NCBI GenBank assembly: GCA_947175545.1
Contig: CAMWNI010000006.1
Location: 29,227 to 93,226, forward strand
DNA length: 64,000 nt
Reading direction: 5' to 3'
DNA from: an uncultured Porphyromonadaceae bacterium
GTDB lineage: Bacteria; Bacteroidota; Bacteroidia; Bacteroidales; Muribaculaceae
Shown: positions 1 to 8,303 of the stretch, one piece after another
Layout of the letters: each line of letters opens with the position of its first letter
Position numbering within the stretch: position 1 is the stretch's first letter
Translations under genes and position numbers: made by a program
The notes under the pieces: model-generated
The model's database searches: none
What the model was told of the DNA's origin: nothing
The model's input: the letters and a program-made list of their open reading frames with translations, nothing else

Positions 1-521
1 CCAACGTCGGGTGAGGCAATGACGAGGTCTTCAAGTTTGAGGCTCTGGATATAGGGGATGAACACCGATGATGCGTAGAGGTGATCGACGGGGACGTCGA
101 AGAAGCCCTGAATCTGGTCGGCGTGCAGGTCCATGGTGATTACACGGGTAACACCGGCGGCGCTGAGCAGGTCGGCAACGAGCTTGGCGGCAATGCTGAC
201 GCGCGGCTTGTCCTTGCGGTCCTGGCGGGCCCAGCCGAAGTAGGGGATGACTGCGACAACCGAGCGGGCAGATGCGCGCTTTGCGGCGTCAATCATCAGC
301 AGCAGTTCCATCAGGTTGTCAGTGTTGGGGAATGTTGATTGAACCAGATAGACTTCACAGCCGCGAATCGATTCTTCGAAGCTTACTTCGAATTCGCCGT
401 CGGCGAAGTGCTGGATGTTCATCTGACCCAGGGGAACACCAAGATCTTTACAGATTTCTTCCGCCATGTAGCGGGACTTGGTGCCTGAAAACACCTTAAA
501 CGGTGGTAACTGTGCATTCAT
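1..521 (-). CDS. prs: Ribose-phosphate pyrophosphokinase, 5' part only
   Basis: PRPP synthetase transfers pyrophosphate from ATP to ribose-5-phosphate, giving PRPP for nucleotide, histidine and tryptophan synthesis in the cytoplasm. About 173 N-terminal residues are present, starting MNAQLPPFKVFSGTKSRYMA at an ATG read from 521. Visible family hallmarks are FADGEFEV, the ATP-binding segment RQDRKDKPRVSIAAKLVADL and MDLHADQIQGFF with its metal-binding histidine. The family is about 310 residues long, so the catalytic flexible loop and the C-terminal PRPP loop lie outside the window; this is truncation by the window edge, not a broken gene. The start is 47 bases after tRNA-Leu with no promoter between, so the two are probably co-transcribed. 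Confidence 0.95.
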   Translation of the reverse strand, partial: MNAQLPPFKVFSGTKSRYMAEEICKDLGVPLGQMNIQHFADGEFEVSFEESIRGCEVYLVQSTFPNTDNLMELLLMIDAAKRASARSVVAVIPYFGWARQDRKDKPRVSIAAKLVADLLSAAGVTRVITMDLHADQIQGFFDVPVDHLYASSVFIPYIQSLKLEDLVIASPDV

Positions 522-568
522 TGTGAATTGAATTGTTTTGAGGTAATGGGGTGTGAATGATTTGTTTG

Positions 569-649
569 TGCGCACGGGGGGACTCGAACCCCCACGTCTT
601 TCGACACCAGATCCTAAGTCTGGCGCGGCTGCCATTACGCCACGTGCGC
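569..649 (-). tRNA. tRNA-Leu, anticodon UAG
   Basis: Read on the minus strand it folds as a class II tRNA: acceptor GCGCACG pairing with CGTGCGC, discriminator A, D-arm typical of tRNA-Leu (TGGCGTAATGGCA), anticodon stem CCAGA/TCTGG around loop CTTAGGA (anticodon TAG), a long variable arm (TGTCGAAAGACG) and a T-arm with TTCGA. The 3' CCA is not encoded (the next bases are CAA). It reads CUA and probably other CUN leucine codons. prs follows 47 bases downstream on the same strand. Confidence 0.93.
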
Positions 650-665
650 CTGAGTTTTCCGACCG

Positions 666-697
666 CAAAGTTACCAATTTCCCTCCAACATGCCAAA
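666..697 (-). promoter_or_regulatory. Promoter of tRNA-Leu and prs
   Basis: On the minus strand the -7 element TAACTTTG (666-673) follows a -33 TTTG (694-697) with 20 bases between, an exact match to the Bacteroidota housekeeping consensus. The tRNA 5' end lies 16 bases downstream. Confidence 0.8.
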
Positions 698-747
698 AAA
701 ACTTTCGCCAAATGTCCGTTTTTTTTCGGCGGTTCAAAAAAAATACC

Positions 748-755
748 TAACTTTG
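748..755 (+). promoter_or_regulatory. Promoter -7 element of the sigma-factor operon
   Basis: TAACTTTG ends only four bases before the ATG at 760. A TTTCG-like -33 element lies about 20 bases upstream. The expected transcription start is at or inside the start codon, so the transcript would be leaderless or nearly so. It is divergent from the tRNA-Leu promoter. Confidence 0.65.
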
Positions 756-759
756 GACC

Positions 760-1308
760 ATGAAAACCGCCGATTCTTCTTTGGAAGAGCGCCTGCGTGA
801 TCCCGCGACGCGCCGCGATGCGTTTGCCGAACTTATCTCTAAGTTCAGCGAACCGCTCTATTGGCAGATTCGACGCATGGTTCAGAATCACGACGACACA
901 AACGACCTGTTGCAGAACGTTTTCATGAAGGCATGGCAGTCGCTGGACATGTTCCGGGGCGATGCCAAGTTGTCAACCTGGCTCCACAAGATTGCAATCA
1001 ACGAAGCCCTGACCCATCTCCAGACCCTGCGTCGGCGTCAGACCGAGAGTCTTGATTCCGAGGAGAGTGTCGCAGCCCGCTCGATTGAATCGGACGAATG
1101 GATTGACGGTGACGAAGCAGCCCTGATGCTTCGCCGCGCCGTTGCCTCCCTGCCGACCAAACAGCAGATCGTTTTCAACATGAAGTATTTTGACGAAATG
1201 AAGTATGAGGAGATTGCCGAAATCACCGGCACCTCCGTCGGTGCGTTGAAAACGTCTTATCACCTTGCCGTCAAAAAAATCGAGCAATTTTTACAGGATA
1301 GGAGTTAA
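760..1308 (+). CDS. ECF (group IV) RNA polymerase sigma factor
   Basis: This 182-residue protein directs RNA polymerase to a special promoter set. Region 2 (about residues 28-95) includes DDTNDLLQNVFMKAWQSL and the STWLHKIAINEAL segment. Region 4 (about 125-178) has LPTKQQIVFNMKYFDEMKYEEIAEITGTS, the -35-binding helix-turn-helix. Regions 1 and 3 are absent, as expected for the ECF class. It heads a co-directional operon with a membrane protein lying where an anti-sigma factor would be expected, then Spy-like and A2M genes, which points to an envelope-stress sigma factor. The inducing signal cannot be read from sequence. Confidence 0.93.
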   Translation: MKTADSSLEERLRDPATRRDAFAELISKFSEPLYWQIRRMVQNHDDTNDLLQNVFMKAWQSLDMFRGDAKLSTWLHKIAINEALTHLQTLRRRQTESLDSEESVAARSIESDEWIDGDEAALMLRRAVASLPTKQQIVFNMKYFDEMKYEEIAEITGTSVGALKTSYHLAVKKIEQFLQDRS

Positions 1309-1359
1309 ACCTTTAGCCTTCATGTCAGTCTAAGTTCCAAAAGAAAAACAAAAATCGCT

Positions 1360-1764
1360 ATGAGTGAAACCAGACAAAATCCGATCTTCCCGTCCGAGGG
1401 TACATGGCCCCGGAAGACGGGCATGACCGTCCCCGAGGGCTATTTTGAGTCGTTTGCCGAAAAAATGATGGAGCGGATTCCGGCCGACGAGCCGCGCGTT
1501 GTTGAGATGCCGCGTCGTTCCATTTGGCAGACAGTCCGTCCTTATGCATATATGGCGGCGATGTTTGCAGGCATCTGGTTGATGATGAACATGTTCTCGC
1601 TGTTTGTGCCGTCATCCTCAACCCCTTCGACCCAGGCGCTGCTGGCCGATGTGACCTCAGTCCAGTCTGACTCTTATTTTTCTGACTATATGGCCTCCGT
1701 GAGTGATTATGAACTCTACGACGACCTTTATGAATCCGGATTCGACGTTCCTGAAAATCTTTGA
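1360..1764 (+). CDS. Single-pass membrane protein, possible anti-sigma factor
   Basis: This 134-residue protein has a cytoplasmic N-terminus with VPEGYFESF at about residues 24-32, a motif common in membrane proteins encoded beside ECF sigma factors in Bacteroidota. One membrane helix follows (about 62-83), then a roughly 50-residue acidic, tyrosine-rich outer tail. That is the topology of an anti-sigma factor, and the gene starts 51 bases after the sigma gene. No HxxxCxxC zinc motif is present, so it is not a ZAS-type anti-sigma factor. The role is inferred from topology and position only. Confidence 0.6.
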   Translation: MSETRQNPIFPSEGTWPRKTGMTVPEGYFESFAEKMMERIPADEPRVVEMPRRSIWQTVRPYAYMAAMFAGIWLMMNMFSLFVPSSSTPSTQALLADVTSVQSDSYFSDYMASVSDYELYDDLYESGFDVPENL

Positions 1765-1770
1765 TTATAT

Positions 1771-2268
1771 ATGAAACGATTCAAACTGATAGTAGCCCTT
1801 GCTGTGGTGTCCGTTTTTGGCCTTCAGACGTCACTTGCCCAGTCTGCCCGTGATTCCCGCCCTGACAAAAAGGAGTGGCTTGCAAAGATGAGAAAGGTCA
1901 AACACGAATTCATTACGAAAGAACTCCAGCTGACCGATGCGCAGAAATCCGACTTCTTCGAGATTTATGACAGGAGCGAAAGCGCCAAGCGCAAAATCGA
2001 ATCTGACGTCCGAAAGCGCGAAAAAGCAATCATGCAGAAAGGCGATGCGGCAACCGATGCTGACCTTGACTCGCTTATTGCTGACCAGTTCTCTCTTGAA
2101 GAGCGCCTGAGCGCGATTGACCGCAGCTCTCTTCCGCAACTCCGCAAGGTGCTGACCCGACGCCAGTTGGCCCGATTGAAGCATGCCGAACGAAAGTTTA
2201 ACCGCAAACTGATGGAACAGCGAGCCGGAGCAAACTGCGCGACTCCCGCAAAACCCTCGCAAAAATGA
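1771..2268 (+). CDS. Periplasmic LTxxQ/Spy-CpxP-like protein
   Basis: This 165-residue protein has a signal peptide (about residues 1-24, ending SLAQ) followed by an all-helical, highly charged body. It has ELQLTDAQKSDFFEIYD near residue 50 and LTRRQLARLKHAERKF near 140, both resembling the LTxxQ motif of Spy/CpxP periplasmic chaperone-sensors. Spacing to the upstream gene is six bases, and it overlaps the A2M gene by four (ATGA). In proteobacteria such proteins hold misfolded envelope proteins or feed back on the stress sensor; a similar role here is inference. The family is divergent, so assignment rests on motif and architecture. Confidence 0.65.
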   Translation: MKRFKLIVALAVVSVFGLQTSLAQSARDSRPDKKEWLAKMRKVKHEFITKELQLTDAQKSDFFEIYDRSESAKRKIESDVRKREKAIMQKGDAATDADLDSLIADQFSLEERLSAIDRSSLPQLRKVLTRRQLARLKHAERKFNRKLMEQRAGANCATPAKPSQK

Positions 2269-5200
2269 AAACAAACAGATTCTTCCTCATTGTCTTTGCA
2301 ATGATTCTCACAACATTATCGGGTTTAGGGGCAACGCCATCTAAACCCGATTTCGCTTTCCCGAAAACCGTCAGCGCCAATGCCGAGGCTGACCTCAAGA
2401 TTGCTGTCAAGGAAAAGAACGGCCCGGCAATCCTCAATGCGCTGATTCGCTATTCGCTTGCCCGAACTGCCGTTGACCCTGAGAATACTGACGAGGTCGT
2501 CAGCCGTCTTGAAAAGGTCGAAGGCCAGGTCTCCGACTCCGTGACCATTGCGATGATTCGGCTGCTTTCGGCCGAGGTCAGCGGCAACGACACGGTTGCC
2601 TATGCTGTCTGGAAGGACTTCGCGCCGGCCTTGCGTCGCGCGCCTGTGACTGACTGGACAGACGTCGTCGTGGCCGAACCGCAGTTCTTCCCGTCGCTCT
2701 ACGACTTTGCAGCCGTCAAAGCCCCGAAGGACGATGTAGCCGACGCGATGCTTGCCTATTACGCCTCTCGGCCCCTGCCGCGCCTTTACTGGTGTCTGAA
2801 CTGGAAGCAAGGCTTCGAGGAACTTCTCAATGCTTATGAGTCAATGAAATCCGAGCCGGAGTCGGCCTTCGTCCTGGCCCGTCTCTGCTCCCTGGCCCAT
2901 ACAATCGAGCAGCGCCGTCAGGCCTACGTCCTTGCCCGCGGTTGGCTTGACGCCTTTCCCTCGTCGCCTTATCGCGTTGACGTCGACACGCTCGTCAGCA
3001 CTCTCTGCTCCCCCTCGATGACAATCAATGCCCCGTGCCTTGTCGGCCTCGGACGCCCGCTCCCGCTGAAGGTCAGTGTCCAGTGTCTCAACGCCTGTTC
3101 CGTGCGAGTTGAGCAGGTCAAGGGCCAAGGCTCAGCCTCTTATCTCCGCCGGCTCAACTTTGATGGGTCCGGCGTCTTTGAAGCTGATTCTACACTCGAA
3201 CTGACATTCGACAATTATGGCGTCTACCGCATAACCCCCGTCTTCACCGGCCAGTCCTCGCGCCGCAACCGCGATTACATCGAAGTCGTGGTCTCCGACC
3301 TTCTGCTCTGGCAAACCACTTATGGCTCCACGTCTGAGACCTTTGCCCTCGACGTCATCAATGGCGCACCGCAGTCCGATGTCAGGTTCACCAATGAGCG
3401 CAACCGCATTTCCGCTGTGCGCGGCAACGACCGCTTCACTCCCTCGGTCTATGGCGGCTATCATGGCAACGACAATGACACGACTACCGACTATACCGCC
3501 AATATCCTTACCGACCGCGGACTCTATCACCCCGGCGATAGCCTTAAGTTCGTCGCCGTCCTGATAGCCTCCGGGCGCATGTCGGTTCAACCTGTTGCCG
3601 GACGCTCCGTGCGGGTCGAACTCTGCAACCCTAACTGGCAGATTGTTGACTCTCTGACTCTTATTTCAGACAACTTTGGCCGCATCACGGGTGAATTCAA
3701 TCTCCCCGCCGACGGCCTGACGGGTAACTTCTACGTCCGGATTCCACGCTATACCTCCTCCTGCGTGACCGTCACAGATTATAAGGCACCCTCCTTCGAG
3801 GTCAAGGCGGACTGTGAACGCCTCTCCGACACCTCGGTTCGCGTTTCCGGCTCGGCCATCGGCTACAATGGTTTCCCCTTGGCCGACGCGAAGGTCGCCG
3901 TCGAAGTCCGCACTCTCCCGCGCTGGGTCTGGTGGCGCAATTTCCGTAATGCCGGCCAGACTGTAATTGCAACAGACTCTCTCCGGACTGATGCCGACGG
4001 CAACTTCTCGGTTGTGATTGACTTTCCCGCTCCCGGCTCTGACGTGAGTCTCAGCGTGACTTCAACCGTCGCTTCGCCAACCGGCGAAACTCATGATGCC
4101 GCCGCCTTTGTTCCCGCGCGTCCTTATTATATCAGCGCCCGGATTCCGCAATTCTTCGTCCCCGGCGCTGCTCCCGCCGTCGAGGTCCTTGATTCCCGCG
4201 GCCGTTCGCAAGACATCCCCCTTAAGACCGAACTTATTTCTGCCGCTGACAGCCTGACCGTCATCCCTGATTCGACCTGGAGCAATATCCCCTCCGGCGA
4301 ATATCGTGTCATAATCCGCACGGAGAATCCCGACTTGGCTGAGCCGTATGAAACCTCCGGAATCTATGTCTATCGCCCGACGGATAAGATGCCGCCGGCC
4401 CGCATGGCTCTCTTTGTCCCTGAACGCCGCGTCGCCCCGGGCGACAAACTCCTTGTCGGCACCTCATTTGCCGACAGCCACATACTGAAAACCCTTTGGG
4501 ACGGCAATCGCATAATCAGCCGCGAGTGGCTGACTCCCGATGCCGGCAATTTCTTCCTCGACATGACCCTGCCCGACTCCGTCCGGTCGGCAACCCTGTC
4601 GCTCGCAACCCTCCGCGACTACCGGACCGAGGAACTCAACGTCAACATTATCCGCCCGGACGTCCCCAACTCCCTAAGCCTGAAATTCAGTTCGTTCCGT
4701 GACCGCATGGTGCCGGGCGAGCGTGAGCGTTGGTCAATTTCCGTTGCCGATAATCTTGGCAATCCGGTCGAAGCGGCTGTCATGCTTGACGTCTACTCGA
4801 AGGCTCTCGACGCCATTCGCCCCTTTAACTGGGACTTTTACGTATATCGCCCTGAAGGCCACGTGTGGAACTTGAACTACAACGGCGTCTATCCCCGCTG
4901 GGCCAATGCGTTCAAAAACGTTCGCACCTCTGACCGTCTCTCTATTTACGCCCCGTTGTTCAATCTTTATGGCCGCGGATTCCCCCGCGTTGAGGAGATT
5001 GAATATATGCTCTGTGAAACCATGGCTGTCTCTGCGGCTCCGCAGCACAGGAAGTTAATGAACGCCGCCCGTGGCGTAACTTTCAGCGCGGCCGACGGGG
5101 CTGAATCCGTCGAAGAAGAGAAAGCCTCTGACCATATCGCAGCCGTTGGGTCAGGAGCTGATGCGGGCAATTCCGCCACTCCCGGTCCTGATTCAGACAG

Positions 5201-7301
5201 CTCTTATCGTCTTCCCGAACTCCCCGTAGCGCTCTGGGCGCCTGTCCTGACCTCAGCTCCTGACGGCTCTCTCCGGGTCGAGTTCGAGGCCCCCGATGCC
5301 AACACGACCTGGAAACTTATCTGTCGCGCCTACGATATGTCATTACTGACCGGATCTCATTCAGCCGAGATTATTGCCGCGAAGCCTGTCATGGTTCAGC
5401 CCAACGTTCCTCGCTTTCTCCGTGTCGGCGACCGTACCGAATTGCGCGCAATGGTCATGAACGCCACTGATTCTGCCGCCCTCGTCAACTCCGTCATTGA
5501 AATTTTCGACCCCGTGACCGCCGAAGTGTTTTCTCGTCGTGAGTTCTCCGATTCGGTTGCCGCAGGCAAGTCGGCTCTGATTTCTCTCCCGCTCGTCGCT
5601 CCTGACCGTTCAATGCTCGGAATCCGCGTGAAAGCCACATCCGGCAACTTCACGGATGGCGAGCAGAGCGTAATTGCCATCCTTCCGGCGGTGATTACCG
5701 CTCGTTCCGCAACCCCTCTGTTTTTTGCGGCTGATTCAACCGACGTGACGGTTGAAGCGCCAGCCGGTTCCGTAGTAACCCTGACAACTAATGCCGCCTG
5801 GGAGTGCCTTACGGCCCTGCCCGGTCTGGCGGCCTCTGAGAGCAAGAGCGCCTTTGCCGCGACGTCGGCCCTCTTTTCTGCCGCCGTTGGCCGTGGCCTG
5901 GTGCGCACCTATCCGCAAATCGCCTCCGCCTTGAAGCGATGGGAGGACGCCGACTCCGCTCTGATTTCTAAACTGAGTGCCAACGAAGACCTGAAAATTG
6001 CCCTCCTCTCCGAAACGCCCTGGCCCGCGGCTGCTCAGAGCGATACCGAGCGCATGGCCCGCCTGATTCTGCTCCTTGACCGCAAGGAGTCGCAGTCAGT
6101 GATTGACAATGCCGTCGCCTCCCTTGCCAAGCTTGTCCGTAAGGGTGGACTGGCCTGGACTCCTGACTCTGACGAACCCTCGCTCTGGGTAACTGAAGAA
6201 TTCCTCTCGGCTATGGCCCGTCTGCGTCGCCTCGGCTACATGCCATCATCGCCTCGGCTTGACCGCATTGTCGCTGAAGCGGTCCGTTATCTCGACAATG
6301 AAGTTGCCCGTGACTATGCCAAGTATAAGGGCGAGTATCCTGACTATGCCGAGTTGCGTCCCGCTTTCCCTGAAGTTCAGCAGCCGGCTCCCGCCCGTCG
6401 GGCCTTGACCGCTACGGTCCAGTATCTTCTGAGCCACTGGCGCGACCTCGACTTCTCCGGCAAGGCTCAGGCAGCCATCATTCTTAACTCAAACGGATAT
6501 GCCTCGACTGCACGCACCGTAATTGAATCCCTGCGCCAGTACGAAGCCTGGCGTCAGACCGGACTCAACGCCGAGTTGCTTGATGCCTTTGCGGCTGTCG
6601 AACCCCGGGCGGCCGAGGTCGATGAAATCCGCCGGTTCTTCATTGAGCGCAAACAGGCAATGGAGTGGGGTGACGGTCTTGCCGCCTCCGCGCTGATTGC
6701 CTCGATTCTTTCCTCCGGGTCTGACTGGCTTGTACCCGCTGAAAATGAAATGACCCTCCGTCTCAATGGCAAACCCTTTGCCCCTGAAGGAATTGAGGCC
6801 GTGATGGGTTCCTTCCGCGTGAGCCTGCCTGACGGCGGACGCCTTGAAATGCAGAAAGGGCGTTTCCCCGCCTGGGGTGGGGTTTTCACCGCTCTGACCG
6901 ATACGGTCACGGAGATTCCCGCCTTTGCAAGCGAAAAACTCTCCGTCACGCGCCGCATAGAGGGTGATTTGTCCGTAGGTTCGCGCGTTAAACTCATCGT
7001 CGAGATTGATGCCGCCCAACCCATTGACTATGTCGTTGTCAAGTCTCCCCGTGCGGCCGGTCTCAGCGTGGTCAATCAGCTTCCCGAGCGTTTGTGGCTC
7101 CCCGGCTCGTATGTCTATCGCGAACCCTGTTCAACGGAAACCAACTGGTTCTTCTCCCGCCTGGCAAAAGGCAAAACCGTCCTGACCGAGGAGTTCTTTG
7201 TTTCTTCCGAGGGAACCTTCCTCTTAGCTCCGGCTGAGGCGCAGAGCCAATACGCTCCTGAATTTCATTCCCGCACGTCCGGTTCGCCGGTTGAGTTATG
7301 A
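2265..7301 (+). CDS. Alpha-2-macroglobulin family protein without thioester motif
   Basis: This 1678-residue secreted or envelope-anchored protein has a signal peptide at about residues 1-23. A helical N-terminal region is followed by macroglobulin-like beta domains, including TDRGLYHPGDSLKF near residue 414. The A2M core is at LPVALWAPVLTSAPDG and PDANTTWKL near residues 980-1015, and an alpha-helical thioester-domain-like region runs from about 1155 to 1470. In the helical domain the alignment position of the usual GCxEQ reads WECLTALPGLAASESKSA, so the thioester cysteine-glutamine pair is absent. Bacterial A2Ms are periplasmic or outer-membrane protease traps; a thioester-free form can trap proteases only non-covalently. 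Overlaps of four bases at both ends place it in the sigma-factor operon. Confidence 0.88.
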   Translation: MKTNRFFLIVFAMILTTLSGLGATPSKPDFAFPKTVSANAEADLKIAVKEKNGPAILNALIRYSLARTAVDPENTDEVVSRLEKVEGQVSDSVTIAMIRLLSAEVSGNDTVAYAVWKDFAPALRRAPVTDWTDVVVAEPQFFPSLYDFAAVKAPKDDVADAMLAYYASRPLPRLYWCLNWKQGFEELLNAYESMKSEPESAFVLARLCSLAHTIEQRRQAYVLARGWLDAFPSSPYRVDVDTLVSTLCSPSMTINAPCLVGLGRPLPLKVSVQCLNACSVRVEQVKGQGSASYLRRLNFDGSGVFEADSTLELTFDNYGVYRITPVFTGQSSRRNRDYIEVVVSDLLLWQTTYGSTSETFALDVINGAPQSDVRFTNERNRISAVRGNDRFTPSVYGGYHGNDNDTTTDYTANILTDRGLYHPGDSLKFVAVLIASGRMSVQPVAGRSVRVELCNPNWQIVDSLTLISDNFGRITGEFNLPADGLTGNFYVRIPRYTSSCVTVTDYKAPSFEVKADCERLSDTSVRVSGSAIGYNGFPLADAKVAVEVRTLPRWVWWRNFRNAGQTVIATDSLRTDADGNFSVVIDFPAPGSDVSLSVTSTVASPTGETHDAAAFVPARPYYISARIPQFFVPGAAPAVEVLDSRGRSQDIPLKTELISAADSLTVIPDSTWSNIPSGEYRVIIRTENPDLAEPYETSGIYVYRPTDKMPPARMALFVPERRVAPGDKLLVGTSFADSHILKTLWDGNRIISREWLTPDAGNFFLDMTLPDSVRSATLSLATLRDYRTEELNVNIIRPDVPNSLSLKFSSFRDRMVPGERERWSISVADNLGNPVEAAVMLDVYSKALDAIRPFNWDFYVYRPEGHVWNLNYNGVYPRWANAFKNVRTSDRLSIYAPLFNLYGRGFPRVEEIEYMLCETMAVSAAPQHRKLMNAARGVTFSAADGAESVEEEKASDHIAAVGSGADAGNSATPGPDSDSSYRLPELPVALWAPVLTSAPDGSLRVEFEAPDANTTWKLICRAYDMSLLTGSHSAEIIAAKPVMVQPNVPRFLRVGDRTELRAMVMNATDSAALVNSVIEIFDPVTAEVFSRREFSDSVAAGKSALISLPLVAPDRSMLGIRVKATSGNFTDGEQSVIAILPAVITARSATPLFFAADSTDVTVEAPAGSVVTLTTNAAWECLTALPGLAASESKSAFAATSALFSAAVGRGLVRTYPQIASALKRWEDADSALISKLSANEDLKIALLSETPWPAAAQSDTERMARLILLLDRKESQSVIDNAVASLAKLVRKGGLAWTPDSDEPSLWVTEEFLSAMARLRRLGYMPSSPRLDRIVAEAVRYLDNEVARDYAKYKGEYPDYAELRPAFPEVQQPAPARRALTATVQYLLSHWRDLDFSGKAQAAIILNSNGYASTARTVIESLRQYEAWRQTGLNAELLDAFAAVEPRAAEVDEIRRFFIERKQAMEWGDGLAASALIASILSSGSDWLVPAENEMTLRLNGKPFAPEGIEAVMGSFRVSLPDGGRLEMQKGRFPAWGGVFTALTDTVTEIPAFASEKLSVTRRIEGDLSVGSRVKLIVEIDAAQPIDYVVVKSPRAAGLSVVNQLPERLWLPGSYVYREPCSTETNWFFSRLAKGKTVLTEEFFVSSEGTFLLAPAEAQSQYAPEFHSRTSGSPVEL

Positions 7302-8221
7302 GGTCTTTGTTCTATCTGCTTCTGTTTCTTGTAGTTTCCGGATGCACTTACTCCTCCGGAGTCTCCGTCCGTGGCCTTAACGAAGCTGAGCGTCTTTTGG
7401 CGTCTGATCCCTCTGCGGCAATGGAGCGCCTCAACGAAGTCGACGTAACGGCCTTTCGCGATTCGGCCTCCCTGGCACGCTGGGCGCTCCTTTACAGCGA
7501 AGCTATGGTGGCCAACCGCTTAGCCGCGCCTAACGACACCATCGTTGACATCGCAATTGCCTACTACGGCGCGCACAACCTCAAGTCCCGGCTTCAGCGT
7601 GCGCGCCATCTGAAGGCACTCCTGGCGGACAATGCTGATAATTCCGCACTTGCCTCCGCGCTTTATCTCCAGAAAGAACGCGAATTTTTTCTCTATCGCG
7701 AGCGCATTGCCCGCAACCGGCTCATTGGCGGTTCGCTCTTTCTACTCCTTCTGGCCGTTGCCATAATCATCTTCCAGCGCCAGCGGCTGCGCCTTCGTCG
7801 CGTCCAGGCCGAAGCGCTGATTGCCGAAGTCGCATGTTTGCGCGAATCGGAATGTCGGATTTCTTCAACTTTGTCCTCGATGCTGACCGACCGGTTTCGG
7901 ATAATAGATGACCTCTGCGCAACTTACTATGAATCGCAAGGCACCCCGGGCGAGCGGAGGCGTATTGTTGAGAAAGTCAAATCGCAGATTGCCTCACTGC
8001 AGACGGACAGTGACCTGTTCGCTGAAATGGTCAGTTGCGTCAACGATTGCCGACGCGGCTACCTCGACAGCCTGCCCCCGCTGTCACCTGATGACTACCG
8101 CCTGACCGTCTACCTTGCATGCAATCTCTCCAACCGCACAATCGCACTCTTGACCGGCCAGACCCTCGAAGTCATCTACAAACGAAAATCTCGACTGAAA
8201 TCGCGCCTCAACCGCCATTAA
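7298..8221 (+). CDS. Membrane-bound regulator with C-terminal HTH
   Basis: This 307-residue protein begins with a signal sequence and a lipobox-like VVSGC (Cys about 16). A helical TPR-like region (about 25-140) precedes a transmembrane helix near 141-160 (LIGGSLFLLLLAVAIIIFQ). A charged coiled coil leads to a C-terminal LuxR-type helix-turn-helix (about 268-304, LTVYLACNLSNRTIALLTGQ then a basic tail). This matches a family of Bacteroidota membrane regulators with an outer sensory TPR part and an inner DNA-binding part, although this one is short. It is last in the sigma/A2M operon with a four-base overlap, so it may report envelope state. Target DNA is unknown. Confidence 0.7.
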   Translation: MRSLFYLLLFLVVSGCTYSSGVSVRGLNEAERLLASDPSAAMERLNEVDVTAFRDSASLARWALLYSEAMVANRLAAPNDTIVDIAIAYYGAHNLKSRLQRARHLKALLADNADNSALASALYLQKEREFFLYRERIARNRLIGGSLFLLLLAVAIIIFQRQRLRLRRVQAEALIAEVACLRESECRISSTLSSMLTDRFRIIDDLCATYYESQGTPGERRRIVEKVKSQIASLQTDSDLFAEMVSCVNDCRRGYLDSLPPLSPDDYRLTVYLACNLSNRTIALLTGQTLEVIYKRKSRLKSRLNRH

Positions 8222-8280
8222 CCCCGCCGTCTTCTATTCCGGAATGACAAAAAATACGCTTTAGTCCCCCCGTCGGTAAC

Positions 8281-8288
8281 TAACTTTG
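8281..8288 (+). promoter_or_regulatory. Promoter -7 element before the DUF4373 gene
   Basis: TAACTTTG lies 15 bases before the ATG at 8304. A TTTA at about 8259-8263 is the best -33 candidate. Its presence favours the ATG at 8304 over an in-frame TTG at 8286, which lies inside the promoter element. Confidence 0.7.
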
Positions 8289-8303
8289 CATCTAAAAAAA
8301 GTT

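Noticed and set aside
8286..8303. TTG start extending the DUF4373 protein by six residues
   Set aside because: The codon lies within the TAACTTTG promoter element; the ATG at 8304 fits the family start.
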